From Timema cristinae (taxonomy: Eukaryota > Arthropoda > Insecta > Phasmatodea > Timematidae), in contig JBCFYV010003508.1 in assembly GCA_039000515.1 (NCBI GenBank), positions 46,585,265 through 46,649,264 of the forward strand: 64,000 nt of DNA, read 5' to 3'. The notes under the pieces were generated by a model, which worked only from the letters and a program-made list of their open reading frames with translations, ran no database searches and was not told where the DNA came from. Shown piece after piece: positions 12,501-24,500 of this stretch (position 1 is its first letter; every line of letters begins with the position of its first letter). The position numbers and the translations under genes are program-made.

Positions 12501-15500
12501 ACATCTCAGCCCACATAACATGTAGCTGCCGTTTGCCTGTTCGGGAACCGAGACTCTGTTAAGAAACCGGCGTGTTTTTTTGTTTGGAAAATATGTTCGG
12601 GAACCGATTTGTTCGACAACCAAGGTTTCACTGTATAAGCAACTGGGCCATCAGTACATCACTACATCCATACACGCTCCCAACCTCAACATCGTATAAG
12701 CAGGGCTTTGTAGTCGTTATGACAAGCCTTCGACTCTAGACTCCTTCAGAAATGAATACCCTAATGTATATTAATTAGTAATAAGTAATTTACTGCATTA
12801 AAATGCTCTAATACAAATTATTTCATGGGAAGCTTCTTTGTCGTTGGGAATTTGGATTTGAATAAATTTGTCAATCTTAACATACCGAAATTATATATAT
12901 AAAAAAAATATTGAATATTGTCACAATATTTTAAGTTTTTATTTTGAAGTAGTGGTACATTTTTAGATGGTGCATTTTTATCAACTCCGACTCCATTTAA
13001 AACTGCTTCCGAATCCACAACCCTGCTTATAAGCATCTTTATTAATATACTATGGTAATAAATACATCGAAACATCCACCCCCTCATAGTAGTAGTAGTC
13101 TTATGGTCCTAGCTGCTGCTACTACTATTAAAATGTGACCAGCTTCATGGCAGAATGGTCCTAAGCCTCACTCTCATGTTAGACAGGCCAGTTCAAGACA
13201 CGGAGATTGGGGTTCGAATCTCTCTCGGCTCTACTGAAGGTAGTTTTCTCTAAATAGTTTCCCACTCTCCTTCCACGCAAATGCGGGTGACCCAGATTTT
13301 GTTTGGAAGAACAGTAGAAAAAATTCAAACATATTTCTTTGCGGCCAACATTGATAACATTTCACTTTATTATTTGTGTTATTTTGAGGATATTGGTAAT
13401 ATCTATCAAAAGTGACAGCTTCAGATAACATGACTTGATGTATGAATAGATTAAAATTGTTTTAGTAGCTTTAGTAACTAATATTACTGTTCTTCCTTCC
13501 TCATCCCTACCCCATTAGAGTAATTGTAAATTATATTTGTAAGAAGGTACAGGAAAGGTGGATAGAAACACAAGATGGCTCTTACAATGAAAATAAGAAC
13601 ACAGTTCACACTTTACACTGCTGTCATTGGACAAAGAGGTAATGGTTACCTCTTTAAAAAAATAGATCGTCACCGCCAAATCCCCGACCTAGGTTAATTC
13701 TATAGGAACTATTCAGGGTGGGTGTGAAACGTGCAACGCAACTTCCTAAAAGAAGGGAAAAAAATTGAGGTAAAAATAGAAAACTGTAAAGAATGATAGA
13801 ACACATAGATGGAACATGTAAAGAATGATAGAACACATAGATAGGAACATGTAAAGAATGATGGAACACATAGATAGGAACATGTAAGAATGATAGAACA
13901 CATAGATAGGAACATGTAAAGAATGATAGAACACATAGATAGGAACATGTAAAGAATGATAGAACACATAGATAGGAACATGTAAAGAATGATAGAACAC
14001 ATAGATAGGAACATGTAAAGAATGATAGAACACATAGATAGGAACATGTAAAGAATGATGGAACACATAGATAGGAACATGTAAAGAATGATAGAACACA
14101 TAGATAGGAACATGTAAAGAATGATGGAACACATAGATAGGAACATGTAAAGAATGATAGAACACATAGATAGGAACATGTAAAGAATGATAGAACACAT
14201 AGATAGGAACATGTAAAGAATGATAGAACACATAGATAGGAACATGTAAAGAATGATAGAACACATAGATAGGAACATGTAAAGAATGATGGAACACATA
14301 GATAGGAACATGTAAAGAATGATGGAACACATAGATAGGAACATGTAAAGAATGATAGAACACATAGATAGGAACATGTAAAGAATGATAGAACACATAG
14401 ATAGAAACCTGTAAAGAATGATGGAACACATAGATAGGAACATGTAAAGAATGATGGAACACATAGATAGGAACATGTAAAGAATGATAGAACACATAGA
14501 TAGGAACATGTAAAGAATGATAGAACACATAGATAGGAACATGTAAAGAATGATAGAACACATAGATAGGAACATGTAAAGAATGATAGAACACATAGAT
14601 AGGAACATGTAAAGAATGATAGAACACATAGATAGGAACATGTAAAGAATGATAGAACACATAGATAGGAACATGTAAAGAATGATAGAACACATAGATA
14701 GGAACATGTAAAGAATGATGGAACACATAGATAGGAACATGTAAAGAATGATAGAACACATAGATAGGAACATGTAAAGAATGATGGAACACATAGATAG
14801 GAACATGTAAAGAATGATAGAACACATAGATAGGAACATGTAAAGAATGATAGAACACATAGATAGGAACATGTAAAGAATGATAGAACACATAGATAGG
14901 AACATGTAAAGAATGATAGAACACATAGATAGGAACATGTAAAGAATGATGGAACACATAGATAGGAACATGTAAAGAATGATGGAACACATAGATAGGA
15001 ACATGTAAAGAATGATAGAACACATAGATAGGAACATGTAAAGAATGATAGAACACATAGATAGGAACATGTAAAGAATGATGGAACACATAGATAGGAA
15101 CATGTAAAGAATGATAGAACACATAGATAGGAACATGTAAAGAATTATAGAACACATAGATATGAACATGTAAAGAATTATAGAACACATAGATAGGAAC
15201 ATGTAAAGAATGATAGAACACATAGATAGGAACATGTAAAGAATGATAGAACACATAGATAGGAACATGTAAAAGGTATAACATCAAGGACATGTTCCTA
15301 TTTGTGTATCCTGCTTCATATTAAATCTCACATCCTCCCATCGACATCCACGCCTACCAACAGGTCTTGGTTCTTCAGGTTCCCCAACTAAAATGTCGTG
15401 TACACACGGCATCACCCATATGTGCCACATGACCATCCCACCACAGCATATGTGCCTTGGTTGCCTTAATATGTTTGGGGATACATACAAACCACGGAGT

Positions 15501-18500
15501 CCTTCATTATGTAACTTTCTCCATTCTCCTGTTTGTTCGTCATCTCTTAGGTCTGAGTATCTTTCTCATCACTTTGTTCCTTAAAACTTTCATTTTAATA
15601 TGTTGGTACAGAGAGAATATGCTTCACACCCATAAAGAACAATATTTAGGATTACATTCTGTACATTCTCATAGTTAAATAATATTCTGAGACAGAAGAC
15701 AAGACGACGATAACTTACAAACTGAAGAGTAGCAAGCAAGTGTGCATGGATTATTTTTCAACCTCCTCTTGAGTTTTATTTCCATCTGTAGCACAGTACT
15801 CTATCCCGAACTAATTGGAACCGGAGCTTGTTTATATTAACCGGAAAAATACAGGAATATAGTATGTTCACGAATTTTAAATTACAGCCGAAAAAGTTTA
15901 ATCAAATGTCCATTCATCTAAATTATGTATAACACATGATATGTACTGTAATAATTATTTTTAGTCACTCAAAAACACATTGTGTAGACTACAACATGTA
16001 AATAAAAATTTATTATCAGATATTATTGTTTATTACAAATTAATTCTTTTAAATTTGAACTTGTTGACCAATAAAATATATTTAATTTGACTAATTTTTT
16101 TTCCTCCAATTTCTGAAACATGTGTTTGGATTATCCGGAATTTCGGACTATCGGGGCTCGGTCTAATGGAGTTTTTTTTGTATTTGAATTGGTCGACTAC
16201 TCCTACTTGTTTATAACCATAAATTAAGCAAATAAATGTTCCCCAAACACAACACATAAAAATAAAATACAAACTGAAGCTAACACTTGTGTTTTTTTTC
16301 CACAAGGCAACATGGAAGAATGAAATTCGTGCGCAGATGCAACAATTGAAGTCGAACAATAGCCACATCCCCAGATACGAGGAAGAACTGATCAAGAAAC
16401 GCAACGAAGAACTGAAGCACGCTGAGGATATCCGCGAACATTATGAGCGCAAGTTGGACCGTGTCAACAACATGTACATGGAGATGATCACTCGAATATT
16501 GCAGCTGGACAGACAGAAACAGGATCTAGATGTCAAGTCCAGGCAGATGGACCAGCAGAAACAACTCCTGGAGGTGAAACTCCACCAGGTGGAGCGTTGG
16601 GAGAATATGCTTCAGAAGTAAGTACGTCTACACGGGTAGTAACTGAATATCTTGAAGACAATATTCATATACTAGTGCAACATGGGTGGAGGAGGGGCTA
16701 GGGACGGATTTAGATACTCCACAAAACTTTTCCAAATTTTTTATTATGAAGCAAACTTTAATAACTTATATAGGCATTAACTTTTCAAAAATTCGCAACA
16801 AAAGAACCACTACAAATGGTTTCTAAAGGTATCCAATTTAAAAAAATTGCTGGCTAAAGACTACTTCAGATTAGAAGAAAAAATAAATGAACACTTTAAA
16901 TAGTTCTTAGAAGCAATCAATTCTTAAAATTTGCCGAAGGGGCTTCACCAAATAGCCTCCAGAATTATCAACATTTCAAGATATCAAAGGGGTATCGCTA
17001 TTCTAAATATATTTTTAAAAGAGTTAAATTTTCATAAACTTTCACTTTAGGATCACTCTAAATAGTTTCTAGGAACATTCCATTTCCTACCATAAACTAA
17101 GGGAGAGGAGGGTAGAAAGTAAAAAAAAAACTTTTTGTTACTTACCCCCCCCACTCCCTTCTCATTCTCTGAGTTGTTTGTAAGCATCGAGTTTCATTTG
17201 GTGAACCTGGTAGTCAGTTTTGCACGAATATTCAGGATTTTCATTGAGTAAAATTTCACATTTAGCCCAAAAGTCACACGTATCAGTGAGGCTCGGAGCT
17301 CTCTCTAAAGAATCGATAGGTAGCGTACTTCATTTGAACACTTTTCCCAGTCTTTTCATGAAAAAACTTGGCAAACAGGTGAAGTTCCACAACATTTAGG
17401 CAAGGATCATCAAAATATTTTCTTGACTTGATACAGTACACTATTGTGATGTTTTGTGCGGAAGCATTGCCCAAATGTTCTTTGACAAAATCCCAAACTT
17501 TAGGGTCAATCTTTTTCAGTCTCTTAGAATGCTTTCCCCTCATGTCAGCAAATACAGGTGATTGTCTTGTACACAACTTGGGCTGGATGGTTCAAAATCT
17601 CTTTAAACAAATTGAGAATTTTCTGTCTAAAACTTCTTACAAACTCTGTGTTTAACTTATAGACTCCTCACTTCATATTTCGATTGATAACCCTAGGAAT
17701 ATTTTTGGGGTTTTCACTGCGTTCTTTTGGCTCCTCCGGAATCATTACAGTTGCTGAGGTAGGTGTCTAGTACATCCTTATCAGCCATGGATAGAGAATT
17801 GTGAAAAAAGAGATATTTGCTGATCAAGACTTTTACATTGTTTGTAACAGCAGTTATGGACTGGTTGAAACTTCTTCCTTGCAATAACTCAACCAGTAGT
17901 AGAAACATATCGCTTACCTGATGCTTTGCTGACTATTAGCTACATTTCTTTTCCACATAATTTTATCATTACACTTCTTCAAACCTTTTTTTATTCTCGT
18001 CAACAACACTCTTACTTTCCTCAAAAATTGATGAATCTGAAATATCACTCGTAATTATTCAAAATTACCAGAAAAACAGCCAATAAGACGGAGAAAAACA
18101 AACAACCTCAAACCTAGGAGAAAGACCACAGATAAGTTTTCTATACAAAAAGCTTTATATTTTTGCTTCTCCTGACCTCTGTTGTGAACATATCAAAATA
18201 AAACTTGGCGAGCGATGGATAAAGTGTGGAACAACACAATAAAACGTTTTACCAAAAAGGGCACTTCCTCTGAAATGTCTTTCTTGCACCCAGCCCCCTA
18301 ATTATATCATACATGTGAATAACCTGACCAGGTGGTAAAATACGGTGATAAAAAGTACACTTCATAGTATTTTTAAATCGTTACTACAGTAGCCCCATGG
18401 CTTCTTTGGTGCTGAATGACAGCTGACAGCCGACGGCTTTGAAAAGTTACCAGACCAAATTATGTATCTCTACGCCGACCCATATGATCTGCAAAAAACA

Positions 18501-21500
18501 TGTGTTTAGCAGCTGTCACGTCTGACAGTCAAAATCTAGGTATATACTTACATTTGACTGTCAGAAGTCAGCTGTGAACTGTCAGTCAGCACCAAAGAAG
18601 TCATGGGGCTACTGTATATCATTTCTGGTTATAATCCTAGTTTCTAAAATCTCAATATTTTGTTGTTTTTTACCAGACGGGAAAAGAAAGTTGGCATAAA
18701 GCACTCTCTTCTCAAGGCTGATAAAGTTCAAAAGTCCTTCTGCAAGCGTCAGGTTCTACCCAACCTTTCTACACCCACCTCTCCAGAGCAGAACACGTCA
18801 AGTCCAGAGTCACCCACAACTGGGCCTTTGGGGTAACATGGCATTTATTTAGATACTTAGGTTGTTTTGGTTTTAATAACCATCCAGCACCTTAGTTCAG
18901 TTGGTAGCTTGTCTGTTTACTGAGTTAAGGGTTCTGGGTTCGATTCCCGGCATGTTCGAAAACTGTATCGTTGGTGAAATGTGGGTTTACCCTATCACAT
19001 TGATGAGTTAACGGCGGGGACTGGATGTTGTGCCTGTCCTAGTCCTAAGCTAGATTACAAGGTATATGAAGCTATGACAGGCCTAGCCAGCCGGTGGTAG
19101 GAACTGGAAACAGTAGTAATTGATGTGAAGTAAATATATATAGTCATAAAAGACTTATTACTATAGTTATTCTTGTACCTTACATGTAGAAAATAGTGTA
19201 CCTCATATGTGAAAGATAAGAGTATGTGAAACTTCAAAACTTTTAATGTGGCTTGGAAAATAAATGGTACGGAACTCCGCACGGACTTTCTCGCTCTATT
19301 GTTTGAAAATGGAGATATTTACTCAAAACTCGTAATATAGTTGAAACTAAATAATATACACTAGCAAACCCAAGCATAAATTCACATATACTTATGTAAA
19401 ACATTTTTTTTAGTCTTTGTTTTAAATTTTATAATTTTGTTTTTAAAGAATTAATGTCCTCATTTGTATGTTTGGACCAATAAAAAAGATCAATGTTGGG
19501 TCCACAAGGGTCAACACTTCGTATTAAAATTTTCCACATTTTATTAGGTGTTGCAAATCTTCATGCCTCGCATTGCTATTAAATTCCTCATTTATAAATT
19601 TTGATCAATAAAAAATTTAAATATAAGCTATTGGGTCTATTATGGAGTAGTTAGTTCATTGTTGTACAAACATTTCTCCTAAGAGGTTTAAGGAAAAACA
19701 ACATAAACTTACTTATATTTAATTACTCTATGGCATTGGAGAATTATTGCGTTAAAACTTAAGTGTATTTCTTTAAAACTAAAGCTCACAATTGTATTAA
19801 TATATTTGCCAATATCTCAGAAACTGTTGGATTTATAAAAATATATTTCATATAAAAGTTTTTTATTTTTGATAGTACTACAATTTTGTAATGATAAGTT
19901 ATTTAGTTCTCAAATAGTTGCGGAGATACTGAAGTTTATGCTTCTGTAAAGTACCGTAAAATTCATTTTCATGGTAAAAGAAAATGGCAGTTTATTTAAA
20001 TCTTAATCAACACAGATATATAAACGAGATTTTAATCATTTTTTCTCTTTTCGCCCTTTCTTAAACTACTCTTAATTTTAAGTTTAAACAGACACACAGA
20101 CAGACGGCATTGCAAAGACCACTTTTTAAGGCTTTGGGGGGTCTTGAGACATCGCAATCCATCAATATTTCAGGTTAGATTTTCTTTTGCGGTCGCAATA
20201 CTTTCACCTTTTTTGTTTGAAAAGTTAAAAAATATATATATTTGCGTATAGCTTAAAAGTTATTGGTTTTATAAAAATATGCTTTTTATAAAATATTTAT
20301 ATTATAAAGAGACCTACATATTTGTAACGATGTAATTTCATATCTCAAATAGTTTAGGAGATATTATAAAAAAAGATAATTTACACATCAGACCGGAGCC
20401 CTTAAAGTCATTTTGCTGAAATATTGAGAGAAACCATTTTGTTTGGAATATTTATGAATGTTCAGAAATGAAATTTAATAAAAATCATTAGAGCCAATTT
20501 TGAGAAAATAGATTTTTTTTTTTTTTGCCCTTCATTAAACTACCCTTAATTTTAGGTTGGATATCCAATTCCAAAAACTCCTCGGGGCAACCCTATGAAA
20601 ACCTTAAATACCAAGTTTTAGCCCGATCGGTTAAATAGTTTAGGTTCTAGTTGAAGGTACAGACAGACGGAAAGTCAAAAACCACTCTTTTGGATTCAGG
20701 GGGTTATGAAGCGTCAAGATTCATCAAAATCTTGAGTTCAATTTGTTCTCCAGCTTGAGGTCAGTTTTTTTTATTATCTTCCACTACTGGCTTGTTAGGC
20801 CTGTCATAGCTTCATATTCTTATAGTATAACTTAAGACTATAATCGGCAAATATCCAGTCCCCGCCATTATTTTATAAACGTAAAAGGGTAAACCCACAT
20901 TTCACCAAAAATAAATTTTTCAGCCATGCCGTGAATCAAACCCAGAACCCCTAGCTCAGTACACAGACATGCTACCGACTGAGCTAACACACGTGTAATA
21001 TGTGTTAGTATTTTTATTTCTCTCTACCATTTTCCTAATAATTGTAACCATTTTATTTATTTCATATTGTTTTACAAATTAAGATCTTTCCCTTCAATGG
21101 TACAAATCATCCTTGACGTGTATTTACTTTTTTTAATTATTGTGTTAATTTAGAATCCGCAGTTGGCAAGCTTGGTCCTGAATGGTAACATGCAGCCGGA
21201 GGTAATCGTGACTTCGTCTGGCGAGCGGTTATTGAGGCAGCGCAAAGGGAGACATCGTCGATCGGGGTCTGGCAGTCTGAGTAGTTCCACTAAAGCCAGC
21301 CCAAGTCGCAATAAAAAGGTATTGTCGTCGGAATATTTTAAATGTTTACCAGAAGTAATTTTATATATGCTTTGTATATTTTCTAAGCTTTTTTAATATG
21401 ATTTAAAAAAGATTTATATAATAACGGTTCTTAATTGGTTAATAAATTCAAAAGGTATAAAAATAATAATTGTTATAGTTGTGAACAACTCAACACAATT

Positions 21501-24500
21501 TAATAAAAAATATAACTGTTGATTGTTTGCAAACAACAGTGATTCAACTTTTACATCAAGTATTTTAAGTTTATGTATATTAACCCCATGACTGCTTTGG
21601 TGCTTACTGACAGCTCACAGCTGACATCTGACGGCTTTGAAAAGTTACCAGACCAAATTATGTATCCCTACCCGAACCATATGATCTGCAAAAACATGTG
21701 TTTACTAGCTGTTGTTTTTGAGAGCCAAAATTTAAGTATATAGCTAAATGTTGACTGTGAGAAGTCAGCTGTGAGCTGTGAGTTAGCACACCAAATAAGC
21801 CATGCGGCTACTGTAATAATATGAAAATGATGTATTTTCTTCATACTAGTTGTGAGATTTAAATTGTAGTGAAACACAGTTAAACTTTGTTAATACAAGT
21901 TTTGTTTATATATATTTGAGGTATTTAATGCACACTTTATGATCGACCGATTAGATCAGCACACTAGAATTTCTCTGAGTGAGAGTGAAAGGGCCTACCA
22001 GTTTTGCCGAGAAAGGTATTTTCCCATACCTTCCAGGGTTCTTTTACATACAACAATCGACACACAACTGACGGATTTACTTCCCCTCCAAAGGAAGTTC
22101 TGTTAAAGATTTTTTTATCGACCAATAAAAATCCATCCACCTTGGTTTTGAGCCCATGAACATCGGTTCACGAGGCGAGCATTTTACCCCAAGACCACCG
22201 AGGTCAACGTTAATACAAATGAGTTGCTCTTTATGTGTAAATGTTTTATTTTGTTCATTAACCAAGCTATTTTTCTATTTCAGACTGAAAGTGTGGAACA
22301 GCGGCACGCCCGGGTGGATCAAGAGACGCAAACAGAAATGGAGATCAGCGAGACAGACACCAGCCCAACCTCCCACCTAGCCCCTCGACGGTTCCCCTCG
22401 AGCTTGTCCCACTCGGAGACTGTCCCCAAGAAAGTCGAAGAGCAGCAACGCACCAATAAGTTATCCAGTACGGAGAGTCTCAACGGTAATACCTTCCACG
22501 AGGACACGGTCGACCTGCCTCTCCATCAAGTGCCGGTCATAGACGACGAAGATGACGATCCCAACAGCAACATAAGACTGTCCATCCCAGAATGCAGCGA
22601 CGACGATCATTTGGAAAGTTTAGGAAGGAAAGTGAAGCGAGATTCTAAACGGCAATCAGCTGCCGCTGTCGGTAGACGCCGGTGGTACTAGTGCTAACGA
22701 CAACGTGGATGATGTGTCGATGGTTTCGATGTTAACGGGACTTGGTGTGGACGAGGAGCTGGTGAGGAGAATAGCCTCTGGGCAGGACCTGTCTGCAAAG
22801 TACAGAGGAATCGTCGTTTCTGGAGGGAGTATTCAACCGATTGCGGATCTGAGGTTGCGAGAAGCGCATAGCTCAGAGACTTTGGACTCTCAGTCGAGTA
22901 GAGATGACAGGTGTGAAGACAGCTGGTCTGAGGGAGAAGATGAACTGCCCTCATACAACTATTCTCTGCGCCGCAGGAGGTAAGTTCTCCCATAGAAAGT
23001 ATTTTATTTAGGGCTGTCAAACTCGATACCTCGATACCCTCAATTCTCACTGGTATCAAAAGAATCAAGAATCAATCTTAATATTATGATTCTTACTACT
23101 CAATTCTTAGTTCTCAATAAAACTGGCAACTAAACAAATTGGCAACATTCAAAATAGGTATTAATCGATTATCTTTCAAATTAGTTTAGTTGTCGTTTCA
23201 TTTAAATACCGGCAAATTGTAAATATACCGTAATGGCCCAAATGTAGTACAACCCCAAATATATTATGACCCTAATATTTTGAGGTGTTCTACATAAAAA
23301 AATAAATGGTCTTGAATATAATACGACCTGACATTATGACAGTATCAAGAGGTAAAAACTTAACACTTTGACACGCTTTTTTTTTTAAAAAGTAAAATTT
23401 AAGTTAGACTGTCAGAATACATGAATAACAACTGATATATAATAAATAGACTAGAACGAAAAAAAGTTATATTTATTTTAATTCAATAGATTATCGATAT
23501 ATTGTTGCCAAAACTTCCTCACTAATTTCTGGCGAGCTAACGTGATCATTTATGGCAGACAACTTGACATTTTTGTAACGTGTGAAATGTGTTCTTCTTT
23601 CCGTTATAAAATCTGCTATTTACTGAATTAATTTTGAGTTTATTTGACTTTTTATTTTTAGTTTTGAGGACTTATATAGTGTGTTTAATAAATATCAAAT
23701 ATTCATATAATTGTGAGATTAAAGTTCCAAGTGACCATTTGTAATGGTAGAGTCCAAGTTTCACATTGAGGGGGTAGTATGATATCAGGCATGTTAGATT
23801 TTCTATACAATAATGCTTGGAAAAATAATGAAAGAGGAATTGTTCAAGAATCGGAATCGAGAATAGAAGAATTAAGGTTGAACTTATGAATCAGATTTTT
23901 GAGAAAAACAGGCATCGTGACATCTCTAATTTCATTATATAGAAAGTAACAATCGTTGATTGTTGTGTGCAAAGTCTCCTTAATGAATTCTAAGAGAGGT
24001 TGAATCGAATAATGTGGAATATTCCAAAGTGGCATCGAAGTTTTAATATTCAAATTAATGTTTGATGTTGGGGGACCTTATGTTGCATGACTTAGATAAC
24101 TTTAGATTGAAACACAAAATTAATTTACATAAACTAATAATCCTGAATGTAATTGGTTCCAGCACCGATATATGTAATCCACTATTGAAACAATATTTAG
24201 TCAGTTTTGAGTATGATTTGTCTGTACTTCCCAAATCCTCTTCACGTTACCCCAACAACTGTACCAACACTGAAAAAAATAATAAATTAATAACTAGCAG
24301 AACTTATGGCTAGTTAAATAGGAACTAGTTGTGCATGCACCATAAAATTGTAGGTTTAGAACAATTTAAACTAAAAGACACATACTGGATTCAATAATAA
24401 TATTATGTCTTGTTCTCTACAGATAGTAAAATAGAATACAATGTAGTTAGATAAATTATTAGCCGCATCAGTAGCCGTGTGGTCTTATCTGCTACTATCT

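Larger units (their letters stand above)
12106..16306. other. wnd intron dominated by repeats
   Basis: 4.2-kb intron separating kinase and zipper exons. It contains a TA-flanked MITE, a SINE-1 split by a TIR element, the left part of a fold-back element with the 33-bp array, a LINE tail and a Tigger-like MITE, listed separately. Confidence 0.85.
16618..18676. other. wnd intron with a TE-derived antisense piece and a MITE
   Basis: 16620-17150 has imperfect AAAC/TTTAA-rich repeats (for example TAAATAGTTCTTAG and TAAATAGTTTCTAGG). The antisense fragment and the MITE are listed separately. Confidence 0.6.

Noticed and set aside
13785..15273. CRISPR-like array
   Set aside because: Units are contiguous without unique spacers, in a eukaryotic intron; an ordinary minisatellite. 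The same holds for the 25-, 37- and 63-bp arrays.
13709..15293. Two minus-strand reading frames of over 510 codons
   Set aside because: They are translations of the 33-bp array; a period divisible by three keeps several frames open. The repeated hydrophobic unit is the same 11 residues throughout and the array is an expanded transposon interior.
18886..18955. tRNA genes at SINE heads (also 25742, 44030 and reverse copies)
   Set aside because: A- and B-box-like motifs are present, but each is followed by a conserved SINE body and recurs many times with decayed stems.
22319..23068. Minus-strand reading frames opposite the wnd long tail exon
   Set aside because: Shadows of a real plus-strand exon with splice sites and family motifs.
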